This document shows positions 1 through 8,692 of a stretch of DNA of 64,000 bases, piece after piece. The notes below the pieces were generated by a model. That model was not told where the DNA came from. It did no database searches and saw only the letters and a list, made by a program, of their open reading frames with translations. A program made the translations under genes and the position numbers. Position 1 is the first letter of the stretch, and the number at the start of each line of letters is the position of its first letter. The stretch is from Acrocarpospora catenulata (lineage in GTDB: Bacteria; Actinomycetota; Actinomycetes; Streptosporangiales; Streptosporangiaceae), in assembly GCF_018476525.1 (NCBI RefSeq), contig NZ_JAHCST010000008.1, positions 186,001 through 250,000 on the forward strand, given 5' to 3'.

Positions 1-1
1 G

Positions 2-616
2 TACGTCGCCGCCCACGCCACGCAGCCCGACCAGCTGCTCCGCGAACTGGCGGTGGAGACGGCCGCGATCGCGCCGGACAACATCTCCATGCAGATCGCG
101 CCCGAGCAGGGCGCCCTGCTGACCATGCTGGTCCAGCTCACCGGCGCCAGGCTGGCCGTGGAGGTGGGCACGTTCACCGGCTACTCCTCGATCTGCATCG
201 CCCGCGGCCTGGCCCCGGACGGCAGGCTGATCTGCTGCGACGTGAGCCAGGAGTGGACGGCGGTGGCCCGGCGGTACTGGGAGCGCGCCGGGCTCACCGA
301 CCGGGTGGAGCTGCGCCTGGGGCCCGCGCTCGGCACGCTCACCGCGCTGCCCGAGGACGAGCCGGTCGACTTCGCCTTCATCGACGCCGACAAGGCCGGG
401 TACCCGGACTACTACCGGGAGCTGGTGCGCCGGCTCGCGCCCGGCGGCCTGATCTGCGTGGACAACACCCTGCAGGGCGGGCGCATCACCGACCCCGGGG
501 CGGGGGGCAACGTGCCCGCCATGCGGGCCTTCAACGACCTGGTGACAGCCGATCCGCGGGTCGACTCCGTGCTGGTGCCGATCGCGGACGGGCTGACGCT
601 GATCCGCAGGCGTTAG
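2..616 (+). CDS. O-methyltransferase, class I SAM-dependent (5' end outside window)
   Basis: Transfers a methyl group from S-adenosylmethionine to a hydroxyl group; the family resembles caffeoyl-CoA/catechol O-methyltransferases, and the substrate cannot be told here. The frame is open from base 2 and the residues before the first possible GTG (53) look like family sequence, so the true start is upstream of the window. Visible motifs are [11 protein letters not shown] (SAM motif I), [13 protein letters not shown] (metal-binding aspartate region) and VDNTLQGG. Its TAG shares bases with the stop of the convergent ilvE (614-616 against 613-615). Confidence 0.85.
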   Translation, partial: YVAAHATQPDQLLRELAVETAAIAPDNISMQIAPEQGALLTMLVQLTGARLAVEVGTFTGYSSICIARGLAPDGRLICCDVSQEWTAVARRYWERAGLTDRVELRLGPALGTLTALPEDEPVDFAFIDADKAGYPDYYRELVRRLAPGGLICVDNTLQGGRITDPGAGGNVPAMRAFNDLVTADPRVDSVLVPIADGLTLIRRR

Positions 617-1701
617 CAGATCTTGTGCACCCAGCCGTGGGGGTCGGGGCGGGTGCCGTACTGGATGCCCAGCAGTTCCTCGCGGACCCGCATGGTGACC
701 GGGCCCGGCGTGCCGTCGCCGATCGTCCACTCCCGGTCGGCGCCCTTGACCGAGCCGACCGGGGTGACGATGGCGGCGGTGCCGCAGGCGAAGACCTCGG
801 TGATCTCGCCGGAGGCGCAGCCCGCCTGCCACTCCTCGATGGTGATCTTGCCCTCTTCGGCGGTGAGGCCGAGGTCGGCGGCGAAGGTGAGGATGGAGTC
901 GCGGGTGATGCCGGCCAGCAGGGTACCGGTCAGCGGCGGGGTCACCAGGCGGTCACCGCGGACGAAGAACAGGTTCATCCCGCCCATCTCCTCCACGTGG
1001 CGATGCTCGAAGGCGTCCAGCCAGACGACCTGGTCGCAGCCGTTCTGGACGGCCTGCCGCTGGGCCACGAAGGCCGCCGCGTAGTTGCCACCGCACTTGG
1101 CGAACCCGGTCCCGCCGGGGGCTGCCCTGGTGTACTCGGTGGACAGCCAGACCTTGACCGCCTTCACGCCGCTCGCGAAGTAGGAGGCCGACGGCGAGGC
1201 GATCACCATGTACCGGAAGGTCTTGGACGGGTAGTTCACCCCCATGCCCACCTGGGTGGCGATGGTGAACGGCCGCAGGTAGAGGCTGTGCCCCTCGGTG
1301 GTGGGCACCCAGTCGCGGTCGGCCTGCACCAGCAGCTCCAGCGACTCCACGAAGACCTCCTCCGGCAGTTCCGGCATGGCCAGCCGGGCGCAGGACCGGT
1401 TGAACCGGGCAGCGTTGGCCAGCGGCCGGAAGGCCACGATGGACCCGCCCGCCTGCCGGTACGCCTTGAGCCCCTCGAACACCTCCTGCGCGTAGTGGAA
1501 GACGGAGGTGGCCGGGTCAAGCACCAGCGGCCCGTACGGCTCGAGGCGCGCGTCGTGCCAGCCGACGCCCTCGGTGAAGTCGATGGAGACCATGTGGTCG
1601 GTGAAGGTCTGCCCGAAGCCCGGGTTCGCCAGCACCTGTTCCCGTTCTGCCGCGCTCCGCGCGTTCGGGTTGGACCGCTGGTCGAAGCTGAGCTGGCTCA
1701 T
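613..1701 (-). CDS. ilvE: Branched-chain amino acid aminotransferase
   Basis: PLP-dependent transaminase that interconverts leucine, isoleucine and valine with their 2-oxo acids, the last step of BCAA synthesis. The protein has 362 residues, normal for the family. K202 in FAKCGGNYA is the likely PLP lysine, and the N-terminal half carries [16 protein letters not shown]. The ATG at 1701 follows a good AAGGA ribosome-binding site about 4 bases upstream. It lies downstream of leuB on the same strand but is separated from it by a strong terminator, so it probably has its own promoter in 1702-1753. Confidence 0.95.
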   Translation of the reverse strand: MSQLSFDQRSNPNARSAAEREQVLANPGFGQTFTDHMVSIDFTEGVGWHDARLEPYGPLVLDPATSVFHYAQEVFEGLKAYRQAGGSIVAFRPLANAARFNRSCARLAMPELPEEVFVESLELLVQADRDWVPTTEGHSLYLRPFTIATQVGMGVNYPSKTFRYMVIASPSASYFASGVKAVKVWLSTEYTRAAPGGTGFAKCGGNYAAAFVAQRQAVQNGCDQVVWLDAFEHRHVEEMGGMNLFFVRGDRLVTPPLTGTLLAGITRDSILTFAADLGLTAEEGKITIEEWQAGCASGEITEVFACGTAAIVTPVGSVKGADREWTIGDGTPGPVTMRVREELLGIQYGTRPDPHGWVHKIC

Positions 1702-1753
1702 GATTCCTTCTCTCTACACGCTGCTAAACGAAACTTAAGCCATATGGCGGGGA

Positions 1754-1795
1754 ACAAAAAAGCGCATGACGGCCCATTGTGGGCCATCATGCGCT
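1754..1795 (-). terminator. Rho-independent terminator of leuB
   Basis: Arms 1761-1776 and 1780-1795 pair over 16 positions with a single C/A mismatch around a TTG loop. On the minus strand the stem is followed by a run of six T's (plus-strand A's 1756-1761). It sits 22 bases past the leuB stop and ahead of ilvE. Confidence 0.85.
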
Positions 1796-1817
1796 GAGTC
1801 TGCTGGGGTGGCCGGGG

Positions 1818-2864
1818 CTACCCGGCTACTCGCGCGGCGATGTCGTCGCCGATCTCGCGGGTCTGCCGCCCGGTCCAGGCGCCCTGCCGTTCGACCAGGT
1901 CGTCGGCGACCGCCTGCTCCACCCGGGCCGCCGCCTCGGTGTGGCCGAGGTGGTCCAGGAGCATGGCGACGCTGAGGATGGTCGCGCTGGGGTCGGCCTT
2001 GCCCTGGCCGGCGATGTCCGGCGCGGAGCCGTGCACCGGCTCGAACATGCTGGGCGCGGTGCGGTCGGGGTTGATGTTGCCGCTGGCGGCCAGGCCGATG
2101 CCGCCCGCGATGGCGGCGCCGATGTCGGTGATGATGTCGCCGAACAGGTTGTCGGTGACGATCACGTCGAACCGGTCAGGCTGGTTGACGAAGAACATCG
2201 CGGCCGCGTCGACGTGGCAGTAGTCGGTGGTGACCTGGGGGTACTCCTCGGCCACCCGGTTGACCGTGCGCTGCCAGAGATCGCCGGCGTAGGTGAGCAC
2301 GTTGGTCTTGTGGACCAGGGTGAGCTTGCGGCGCTCCCGGCCGGCGGCCTTCTCGAACGCGTAGCGGACCACGCGCTCCACGCCGTGGGCGGTGTTCACC
2401 GAGTCCTGGGTGGCGATCTCCAGCGGGGTGCCCTTGCGGAGCACGCCGCCGGCCCCCGCGTACGGCCCCTCGGTGCCCTCGCGGACGACGACGATGTCGA
2501 TGTCGCCGGGGAGCGCCTTGCCGAGCGGGGTCTCCACGCCGGGGAAGAGCTTGACGGGGCGGAGGTTGACGTAGTGGTCGAGCTGGAACCGGAGCTTGAG
2601 CAGCAGGTCGCGCTCCAGCACCCCGGGCGGCACGCTGGGGTCGCCGACCGCGCCGAGCAGGATGGCGTCGTATCCGCGCAGCTCATCCAGGACGGCGTCG
2701 GGCAGGGTCTCGCCGGTCGCGTGGTAGCGCCTGGCACCCAGGTCGTAGCTGGTCCGCTCGACCTTCAGGCCGACCGCGTCCAGCACCTTCAGGCCCTCGG
2801 CCACGACCTCGTTCCCGATCCCGTCGCCGGGGATCACCGCCAGCCGGATGATGCTCGAATCCAT
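1818..2864 (-). CDS. leuB: 3-isopropylmalate dehydrogenase
   Basis: Oxidises and decarboxylates 3-isopropylmalate to 2-oxoisocaproate with NAD in leucine synthesis. The protein has 348 residues. It starts [14 protein letters not shown], and has the family signature [19 protein letters not shown] and the adenine-binding segment [14 protein letters not shown]. The ATG at 2864 is chosen because the open frame upstream (to 2948) runs into the ROK gene and lacks family similarity. It follows the ROK gene by 46 bases; a TATGAT box over the ROK stop codon may give it its own promoter. Confidence 0.95.
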   Translation of the reverse strand: MDSSIIRLAVIPGDGIGNEVVAEGLKVLDAVGLKVERTSYDLGARRYHATGETLPDAVLDELRGYDAILLGAVGDPSVPPGVLERDLLLKLRFQLDHYVNLRPVKLFPGVETPLGKALPGDIDIVVVREGTEGPYAGAGGVLRKGTPLEIATQDSVNTAHGVERVVRYAFEKAAGRERRKLTLVHKTNVLTYAGDLWQRTVNRVAEEYPQVTTDYCHVDAAAMFFVNQPDRFDVIVTDNLFGDIITDIGAAIAGGIGLAASGNINPDRTAPSMFEPVHGSAPDIAGQGKADPSATILSVAMLLDHLGHTEAAARVEQAVADDLVERQGAWTGRQTREIGDDIAARVAG

Positions 2865-2909
2865 GCCGGTCACCTTACCGGTCCATCTCGGAGATCGAGC
2901 ACATGTCTC

Positions 2910-2936
2910 ATCATACGAGCGCAACGGTTCGCTCAA
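2910..2936 (-). promoter_or_regulatory. Candidate leuB promoter
   Basis: On the minus strand TTGAGC (2936-2931) is followed after 15 bases by TATGAT (2915-2910), an excellent -10 hexamer that overlaps the ROK stop codon. The spacing is short. The 40-odd base leader contains no leucine-rich reading frame, so I see no attenuation here. Confidence 0.45.
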
Positions 2937-4119
2937 AGACCAGGTCACGGGCGCTGGCCAGGCCGACCGCCAGCGCGCCGAGCAACACCGCCTCCGGCCC
3001 GGTGGAGGACAGCTCGATGCGCGGCGGGCGGAGCGCCACCAGTGCCGCCAGCCGCCGCGCCACCGGCCCGGCCAGCAGGTCCCCCGCCTGGCCGCCGATG
3101 CCGCCGCCGAGCACCACCAGCTCGGGGTCGAGCACGGCGGTCACCCCGGCCAGCGCGTGCGCGATGTGGTCCACCTCGGCGGCCACCACCTCGGCCGCGA
3201 CCGGGTCACCCGCGCGGGCCGCGTCGAAGACCTCCTTGGCGGTCCCGGCCGCCAGCCCGAGCCTGCCCGCCAGCGCCACCACGCCGTCCGCGCCGGCCAC
3301 CGACTCGAACATGCCCCGCCCGGGGTTGACCAGCGGGTCCCCCTCCCCCACCGGCAGGTACGAGATCTCCCCTGCCGCGCCGCGGGAGCCCCGGTAGAGC
3401 TTGCCGTCGATGACCACGCCCATGCCGATGCCGGTCCCGATGGACACGAAGACGAAGTGCGCCACCTCGCGGCCCAGCCCGTACGCGCCCTCGCCGACGG
3501 CGGCCAGGTCCACGTCGTTCTCCACCACGTACGGCCCGGCGGCGACCTCGGCCAGCCGGTCCACCGCGCCGGGGTCCTCCCAGCCGGGCAGGTTGGGGGC
3601 GAGCAGGAGGGCGCCGGTCTCCTTGTCGTGGATGCCGGGCGTGCCGAACACGGTCAGCGTGACGTCCTCGCGGGTCAGCCCGGCCGATTTGATCAGCTCC
3701 GTGGCGATGTCGCCGAGTTGGGCGACCAACTCGGCGCCGGCGGGCTCGTCCCGGCGGGCCACCACCTGCCCGACCAGGTCGGCGAGCGCGAGCCTGACGT
3801 AGTGGCGGCCGATGTCCACCGCGAGCACCCAGCCGGCCTGCGGGCGGATCTCGTAGAGCAGGGCGGCGCGGCCCGCGTTGCCGGTGCGCAGGCCGACCGG
3901 GCGGACCAGTTTGGCGCGCTCCAAATCAGCCAGTGCGACGGAGATGGTCGGTTTGGAGAGGCCGGTGGCCTGGGCCAGCTCCGGCCGGGAGACCCGGCCC
4001 ATCCGGAAGATCTCGCCGAAGACCGCCCGCTCGTTCATCACCCTGAGCAGGCTCGTCGTGCTGGCGGTCGTCTTGGCGGCTCCGCCGCCGATGCTCACCA
4101 CATCCCCAGATTGACACAT
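2911..4119 (-). CDS. ROK-family transcriptional regulator / sugar kinase homologue
   Basis: About 402 residues from the ATG at 4119. The N-terminus holds a winged-helix DNA-binding domain ([34 protein letters not shown], roughly residues 30-65). The rest is a ROK/ASKHA fold with [45 protein letters not shown] and VLGGGIGGQ. This is the layout of NagC/Mlc/XylR-type repressors. The zinc-binding cysteine motif usual in ROK proteins is not obvious. A GTG at 4098 with GGGGA upstream is an alternative start. A 12-base inverted repeat upstream may be its operator. The ligand is unknown. Confidence 0.8.
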   Translation of the reverse strand: MCQSGDVVSIGGGAAKTTASTTSLLRVMNERAVFGEIFRMGRVSRPELAQATGLSKPTISVALADLERAKLVRPVGLRTGNAGRAALLYEIRPQAGWVLAVDIGRHYVRLALADLVGQVVARRDEPAGAELVAQLGDIATELIKSAGLTREDVTLTVFGTPGIHDKETGALLLAPNLPGWEDPGAVDRLAEVAAGPYVVENDVDLAAVGEGAYGLGREVAHFVFVSIGTGIGMGVVIDGKLYRGSRGAAGEISYLPVGEGDPLVNPGRGMFESVAGADGVVALAGRLGLAAGTAKEVFDAARAGDPVAAEVVAAEVDHIAHALAGVTAVLDPELVVLGGGIGGQAGDLLAGPVARRLAALVALRPPRIELSSTGPEAVLLGALAVGLASARDLVFERTVALV

Positions 4120-4145
4120 TCGCCCGGGTTGCGAAGGCCAGTAGA

Positions 4146-4235
4146 TCAATGAGAAACCCGTCCCATAGACAGCCGCATAGCCTCCGACCAATCGACTCGC
4201 CGCTGCGGCAGTCCAGATCACGCGTTTCTCATTGA
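4146..4235. promoter_or_regulatory. Inverted repeat pair upstream of the ROK gene, possible operator
   Basis: TCAATGAGAAAC at 4146-4157 and its exact reverse complement GTTTCTCATTGA at 4224-4235 flank the space between the ROK start and the small ORF upstream. Two 12-base sites about 78 bases apart in opposite orientation fit looping by a multimeric repressor such as the ROK protein itself, but this is inference. Confidence 0.4.
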
Positions 4236-4257
4236 ATCAAGGCGAGCTCAGCCGGTT

Positions 4258-4368
4258 TCAGCGCTGGGGTGAACCGCCGTTGTCGCGCCGGTCCAGCGCG
4301 GTCTGCAGGGCGTCGGCCGCTTCGTTCTCGACGTCCTCGGCGTGGTCCCAGGGATACATGTCATACAT
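4258..4368 (-). CDS. Small acidic protein of 36 residues (unknown function)
   Basis: An open frame begins MYDMYPWDHAEDVENEAA and ends in a TGA at 4258. Almost every codon ends in G or C, the pattern of real genes in this genome, which chance frames rarely keep along with a sensible composition. The middle (AEDVENEAADALQTALDRR) looks like a short acidic amphipathic helix. It lies between serA and the ROK gene on the same strand. No strong Shine-Dalgarno is visible. I do not recognise a function; it could be a conserved short protein or an accidental frame. Confidence 0.5.
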   Translation of the reverse strand: MYDMYPWDHAEDVENEAADALQTALDRRDNGGSPQR

Positions 4369-4379
4369 CCCAGCAGGTT

Positions 4380-4434
4380 ACCCCAGCCATCTCAATGGAC
4401 GGCCATGCGTCTCACGAGATGAGATGGCTGGGGT
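4380..4434 (-). terminator. Perfect 15-base inverted repeat after serA
   Basis: ACCCCAGCCATCTCA (4380-4394) and its exact complement (4420-4434) form a hairpin with a 25-base loop, starting 10 bases past the serA stop. No T-run follows, so it may be a factor-independent terminator of the GC-rich actinobacterial kind, an RNA-stabilising structure, or part of the small gene's leader. Confidence 0.5.
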
Positions 4435-4443
4435 CGTGTGCCG

Positions 4444-6036
4444 CTAGTCCTCCAGGTCGACCGTACGGCCGCCGTCGGCGCCGATCTCGGTGGCGATCTG
4501 CTCGACCACGTCGGCCGGGATGGCCGAGTCCACGGTCAGCGCGATCAGCGCCTTGCCGCCCTTGGTGCCCCTGGCCACCTGCATGGAGGCGATGTTGACG
4601 TTGTGCTCGCCGAGCAGGCGGCCCACGATGCCGACGATGCCCGGCCGGTCGGTGTAGGTGAAGAAGGCCAGGTGGTCGGTGGGGTCGATCTCCATGGTGA
4701 ACCCGTTGACCTCGACCAGCTTCATGATCTGGCGGGGGCCGGAGAGGGTGCCGGAGACCGAGACGGTCCGGCCGTCGGCCAGCACGCCGCGCACGGTGAT
4801 CACGTTCCGCCAGTCCGGGCTCTCGGAGCTGGTGACCAGCTCCACCACGGTGCCCCGGTCCTTGGCCAGCAGCGGCGCGTTCACGTAGGTGACCGTGTCG
4901 GTGACCACGTCGGTGAAGACGCCCTTCAGCGCGGCCAGTTCCAGCACCCGGACATCCTGGTCGGCGATCTCGCCGCGCACCTCGACGTCCAGCCGGGCCG
5001 CGACCTCGCCGGCCAGCGCCGTGAAGATGCGGCCGAGGCGCTCGGTCAGCGGCAGGCCGGGCTTGACGTCCTCGGGCACCGCGCCGCCCTGCACGTTCAC
5101 CGCGTCCGGCACGAACTCCCCGGCCAGCGCCAGCTTGACGCTCCTGGCCACCTGGGTGCCGGCCTTCTCCTGGGCCTCGTGGGTGGAGGCGCCCAGGTGC
5201 GGGGTGACCACCACCTGGTCCAGCTCGAAGAGGGGGCTGTCGGTGACCGGCTCCTTGGGGAACACGTCGATGCCCGCCCCGGCGACCCGGCCTTCCTTGA
5301 TCGCGGCGTACAGCGCGTTCTCGTCGATGATGCCGCCGCGGGCCACGTTGATCAGCCGTACGTTCGGCTTGACCTGGTGCATCTCGCGCTCGCCGATCAG
5401 CCCGATGGTCTCCTTGGACTTGGGCAGGTGCACGGTGATGAAGTCGGCCTGGGCCAGCACCTCCTCCAGCGAGAGCAGCCGCACGCCCATGGCGGCGGCC
5501 CGGGCCGGCTGAAGGTAGGGGTCGTAGGCGATGAGCTCCACCCCGAACGGCTGGAGGCGCTGGGCCACCAACTGGCCGATCTTGCCCAGGCCGAGGATGC
5601 CGACGACCTTGCCGTCCAGCTCCACGCCGGTGTACTTGGACCGCTTCCACTCGCCGGCCTTGAGCGCACCGTGCGCCTGGGCGACGTTGCGGGCCGAGGC
5701 CAGGATGAGCGCGACGGTGTGCTCGGCGGCGCTGGTGATGTTCGAGGTCGGCGCGTTCACCACCATCACCCCGGCCTTGGTGGCGGCCTCGACGTCTACA
5801 TTGTCGAGTCCGACACCGGCCCGGGCGACCACGCGCAGCCGGGGCGCGTGCGCGATGGCCTCGGCGTCCACCTGGGTGGCGCTGCGGACGATCAGGGCGT
5901 CCACCCCGGCGAGGGCGGGCAGGAACTGGGACCGGTCGGCTCCGTCGGTGTGGCGGACTTCGAAGTCCGCTCCGAGCACGGCCAGACCGGCCTCGGACAG
6001 CTCCTCTGCGACCAGGACGACTGGCTTGTTCAACAT
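4444..6036 (-). CDS. serA: D-3-phosphoglycerate dehydrogenase
   Basis: First step of serine synthesis: NAD-dependent oxidation of 3-phosphoglycerate. At 530 residues it is the long actinobacterial form, with a substrate domain, a Rossmann domain (GILGLGKIGQLVAQRL), RLINVARGGIIDENAL, a catalytic histidine in TPHLGASTHEAQ, an intervening allosteric domain and a C-terminal ACT domain (FTYTDRPGIVGIVGRLLGEHNVNIASM) that usually binds serine. The ATG at 6036 follows GAAGGA. It is divergent from an SseB-like gene. Confidence 0.95.
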   Translation of the reverse strand: MLNKPVVLVAEELSEAGLAVLGADFEVRHTDGADRSQFLPALAGVDALIVRSATQVDAEAIAHAPRLRVVARAGVGLDNVDVEAATKAGVMVVNAPTSNITSAAEHTVALILASARNVAQAHGALKAGEWKRSKYTGVELDGKVVGILGLGKIGQLVAQRLQPFGVELIAYDPYLQPARAAAMGVRLLSLEEVLAQADFITVHLPKSKETIGLIGEREMHQVKPNVRLINVARGGIIDENALYAAIKEGRVAGAGIDVFPKEPVTDSPLFELDQVVVTPHLGASTHEAQEKAGTQVARSVKLALAGEFVPDAVNVQGGAVPEDVKPGLPLTERLGRIFTALAGEVAARLDVEVRGEIADQDVRVLELAALKGVFTDVVTDTVTYVNAPLLAKDRGTVVELVTSSESPDWRNVITVRGVLADGRTVSVSGTLSGPRQIMKLVEVNGFTMEIDPTDHLAFFTYTDRPGIVGIVGRLLGEHNVNIASMQVARGTKGGKALIALTVDSAIPADVVEQIATEIGADGGRTVDLED

Positions 6037-6229
6037 GAGTCCTTCGAACGAGTGAATGGGCCGGGATCCAGGCTATCCGCGCTCCTCCGAGGGCCTGAGG
6101 AGGATCCGGCATACGAGACGGATGTTACTCAGGGGAATCATGAGCTTTCTTTGTGTACAGGCCGATTTCACGGCATACCCAAATTGGACCGTGCCCATCC
6201 ACACAGCCGCCAGCTTGGTATTGATCGCA

Positions 6230-6248
6230 GCTAATCTTGGCGATTAGC
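6230..6248. promoter_or_regulatory. 7-base inverted repeat in the serA/SseB-like divergent region
   Basis: GCTAATC (6230-6236) and GATTAGC (6242-6248) are perfect inverted repeats around TTGGC, 25 bases before the SseB-like start. This could be an operator; nothing in the sequence names the regulator. Confidence 0.3.
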
Positions 6249-6272
6249 CTGCTAAATCGTGGTTCGGTACCT

Positions 6273-7136
6273 ATGGTTTCGCATATGAGCATCGGGAACC
6301 CCGCTCTCAGCGAAGTACTCGCCCAGCACGGCAGTCCGCAACGGTTGCTGGCCGCGCTGGCCGAGTGGGGAGTCCTGGTGGCGGTCCGGCCCGACCGCTC
6401 GGTCGTCCTCGGGACGACCCAGGGCGGTGAACGGGTTCTGCTGGGTTACACCGGACCGGCCACCTACGCCCGGCATCGGGGCAGCCACTCGCTGTCGGCC
6501 TGCGATGCGGACACCATCCTGGACATCCAGCGGGTGACCGGGGTCCGTGAGATCGTCATCGACGCGGCCGGGCCCGCGGCGGCGGCCGTGCCGATCGAGG
6601 ACCTCCAGCGCTACCTGCAGTCCACCCGGAGCGGTCCCGCGCCGGTGCTGTCCGGTGCGGTGCCCTCGGCGTACGCCACCGGGGCCATGGCGATGATCGC
6701 CAAGCCGCCGGTGCGGAGCGCCCCGGTGCCCGCGCCCACGCCGGTGGGCTCCTCCTGGATCCCGCAGCCGCGGCAGCACCTGTCCGGCGCGATGACCGTG
6801 GTGGACCCGGGATACCAGCGGACCAACCACCCGATCCTGCCCGCACTGCGGGTGGCCATCGCCGAGCTGCTCCGCGACTACTCGGTGATCCACCACGTCT
6901 GGATCTCCGAGGCCCGTACGGTGTCCGGGGCGAACGGGATCATGCTCCACGTCAAGGTGCACACCTCCGCCGCCGAGGACGTGGTGCGCGACCTGCACCG
7001 CGGGGTCCGGGCCCGGCTGCCGCAACTGGCCGCCAGCGAGGCGCCGGTGCTGATGGCCCGGGTGGCCGACGCGCACACCGAGCGCCGGATGATCGAACTC
7101 GGCGCGCATGTGGTCTGCGCCGACATCCGCGACTAA
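6273..7136 (+). CDS. SseB-like domain protein (tentative)
   Basis: About 287 residues, with no signal peptide or membrane segment. Residues ~20-110 (EWGVLVAVRPDRSVVLG..., then DTILDIQRVTGVREIVIDAAGPAAAAVPIEDLQRYL) resemble the N-terminal SseB fold, where a GVxxIVIDxAGP segment is typical. A proline-rich linker follows, then a C-terminal domain (LHVKVHTSAAEDVVRDLHRGVRARLPQ) like the SseB C-terminal domain. SseB was named for serine sensitivity, and this gene is divergent from serA, which is suggestive only. The start could also be the ATG at 6285; neither has a strong ribosome-binding site. Confidence 0.55.
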   Translation: MVSHMSIGNPALSEVLAQHGSPQRLLAALAEWGVLVAVRPDRSVVLGTTQGGERVLLGYTGPATYARHRGSHSLSACDADTILDIQRVTGVREIVIDAAGPAAAAVPIEDLQRYLQSTRSGPAPVLSGAVPSAYATGAMAMIAKPPVRSAPVPAPTPVGSSWIPQPRQHLSGAMTVVDPGYQRTNHPILPALRVAIAELLRDYSVIHHVWISEARTVSGANGIMLHVKVHTSAAEDVVRDLHRGVRARLPQLAASEAPVLMARVADAHTERRMIELGAHVVCADIRD

Positions 7137-7203
7137 CGGAAACACCGACAAATCCGAGATTTTGACCTAGTCGGCCTAGCGCTTGCTGGGCTTCAATGAC
7201 GCC

Positions 7204-8523
7204 ATGATTTCCAGGGTCTCCACGGGCGTGCGCGTCGGATACGCGGTCGGTTCGTTCTGCACGGCCAATTTCAGCGCCATCCCCGGGCTGCTGCTGCTCA
7301 TCTACCTGACCAACGTGCTCGCCGTGGACCCGCTGCTGGCCGGGATCGTGGTGTTCCTGCCCAAGGCATGGGACCTGATCGCCAACACGCTGATCGGCCA
7401 GTGGTCGGACCGGACCGTCTCCCGCTGGGGACCCCGGCGGCCCTGGATGCTGGCCGGAACCGCGATCCTGCCGATCGCCTTCGCCGTCATGTTCATCGGG
7501 CCGCCGCTCAAGGGAGTGCCCGCCGCGATCTTCGTGGGGGTGGCCTTCCTGGTCGCGGCCACCGGGTACGCGCTGTACGAGGTGCCCTACAAGGCGATGC
7601 CGGCCGAGATGACCACCGACTACCACGAGCGCACCTCGCTGCTCCAGTGGCGCATGGTGTTCATCGCCATCGCCATCGCGATGAGCGGGGTGCTGGCGCC
7701 GATGCTGGCCGGGGACACCCTGGAGGGCTACCGGCTGATGGGCGTCGTGTTCGCGGCCATCCTGTTCGTCGCCATGATCGGGTCGTTCTTCGGGACCGCG
7801 CGGGCCCCGTACACCGGGCAGCAGCAGTCGGAGGGCTCGCTGCGGGCCCAGCTGGCCGCCGCCCGCGAGTCCAGGCCGTTCCTGTGGCTGCTCGGGCTGT
7901 GCAGCGCGCAGACCCTGGCGGCCGGGGTGATGCTGGCGGGGGCGCCGTACTTCGCCGCCTACACGCTGGGGAACCCGAGCGCCACCACCCCGCTGTTCGC
8001 GGCGCTGGTCGGGCCGATGCTGATCACCATGCCGCTCTGGGTGTGGCTGGCCAAGGTGATGGACAAGCGCGGCGCGATGATCCTGTCCGGGCTGCTCTTC
8101 ATGGGCGGGGCCACGCTGGCCGTGGCCAGCCCGTGGCTCGGCGCGGCCTGGGCCTACCTGTGCATCGTGGTGGTCGGGGTCGGGTACGCCGGGCTGCAGT
8201 TGCTCCAGTTCTCCATGCTGGCCGACGTCATCGCCTACGACGGGCTGGTCAGCGGCAAGCGCAGGGGCGGGGTGTTCACCGGCCTGTGGACGGCGGTGGA
8301 GAGCGCGGTGGCCGCGTTCGGCGCGACCATCTACGGCGCGGTCCTGTCCGTGGGCGGCTTCCGCGAGTCCGACCCGGCCAACCCGGTCGTGCAGCCGGAC
8401 AGCGCGGTGACCGCGGTGCTGGTGGGCATCTCCGTCATCCCCGCGCTGATCATCCTGTCCGGCGTGCTGATGACCCTCAAGTACGACCTCACGGCCGCGC
8501 GCATGGAAGCCGCCGTAAGCTGA
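7204..8523 (+). CDS. MFS transporter, GPH-type sugar:cation symporter family
   Basis: A 439-residue integral membrane protein with about 12 hydrophobic segments. DLIANTLIGQWSDRTVSRWGPRRPWML is the family's signature cytoplasmic loop between early helices, and LYEVPYKAMPAEMTTDYHERT matches the Y-x-P-Y/A-M-x-x-E-x-T-x-D-x-x-E-R-T motif of glycoside-pentoside-hexuronide symporters. The ATG at 7204 fits better than an upstream TTG. The substrate is unknown; it stands alone between the SseB-like gene and the ilv leader. Confidence 0.8.
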   Translation: MISRVSTGVRVGYAVGSFCTANFSAIPGLLLLIYLTNVLAVDPLLAGIVVFLPKAWDLIANTLIGQWSDRTVSRWGPRRPWMLAGTAILPIAFAVMFIGPPLKGVPAAIFVGVAFLVAATGYALYEVPYKAMPAEMTTDYHERTSLLQWRMVFIAIAIAMSGVLAPMLAGDTLEGYRLMGVVFAAILFVAMIGSFFGTARAPYTGQQQSEGSLRAQLAAARESRPFLWLLGLCSAQTLAAGVMLAGAPYFAAYTLGNPSATTPLFAALVGPMLITMPLWVWLAKVMDKRGAMILSGLLFMGGATLAVASPWLGAAWAYLCIVVVGVGYAGLQLLQFSMLADVIAYDGLVSGKRRGGVFTGLWTAVESAVAAFGATIYGAVLSVGGFRESDPANPVVQPDSAVTAVLVGISVIPALIILSGVLMTLKYDLTAARMEAAVS

Positions 8524-8526
8524 CAT

Positions 8527-8574
8527 CTTCATGTCAAATGCTGAGACCGCCGTCCCAGATGATTTGACGTGAAG
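8527..8574. terminator. Inverted repeat after the GPH transporter
   Basis: CTTCATGTCAAAT (8527-8539) pairs with ATTTGACGTGAAG (8562-8574) with one mismatch, immediately after the transporter stop. It may terminate the transporter transcript, but its right arm contains the TTGACG proposed as the ilvB -35 box, so it could equally be an operator. Confidence 0.4.
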
Positions 8575-8593
8575 GCCGTCCATCGGACAGGGT
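8564..8593 (+). promoter_or_regulatory. Candidate ilvBNC promoter
   Basis: TTGACG (8564-8569) is followed after 18 bases by CAGGGT (8588-8593), an actinobacterial-style -10 box. Transcription would begin at or just before the leader-peptide ATG at 8600, making the leader leaderless or nearly so. The alternative is an upstream promoter, with AGGGTGG (8589-8595) serving as Shine-Dalgarno. Confidence 0.45.
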
Positions 8594-8599
8594 GGTGCC

Positions 8600-8647
8600 A
8601 TGCATCGCAGTGGGATTCTCGTAGTACTTCGCGGGCGCGCAGCCTGA
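8600..8647 (+). CDS. ilvB leader peptide (attenuator peptide)
   Basis: A 15-codon frame encodes [15 protein letters not shown] followed by TGA. It holds five consecutive branched-chain codons (ATT CTC GTA GTA CTT), several of which are rare in this GC-rich genome, and it lies 104 bases before ilvB. Starving for Ile, Leu or Val would stall a ribosome here. The 3' end of the frame overlaps the first arm of a hairpin (8634-8642 with 8662-8670), the expected layout for ribosome-mediated attenuation. The same type of control is known for ilvBNC in other actinobacteria. Confidence 0.8.
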   Translation: MHRSGILVVLRGRAA

Positions 8648-8692
8648 CGGAGTCCGCAGTCCTGCGCGCCGCCCCAGATCCGCCCAGCGGAC
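8634..8692 (+). promoter_or_regulatory. Alternative RNA pairings of the ilv attenuator
   Basis: GGCGCGCAG (8634-8642, end of the leader ORF) pairs perfectly with CTGCGCGCC (8662-8670). GTCCGC (8652-8657) can pair with GCGGAC (8687-8692), which is the 3' arm of the terminator. A ribosome stalled on the I-L-V-V-L codons could thus free segment two and favour the antiterminator. The pairings are read directly; the switching is inferred. Confidence 0.6.

Noticed and set aside
253-1797. Long plus-strand open frame of 514 codons over ilvE
   Set aside because: Shadow of ilvE: low-complexity Gly/Arg/Ala composition and no domain signal, while the minus strand encodes a clear aminotransferase.
2865-2910. 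Leucine attenuator before leuB
   Set aside because: The short leader has no Leu-rich ORF and no terminator; only a promoter-like box is present.
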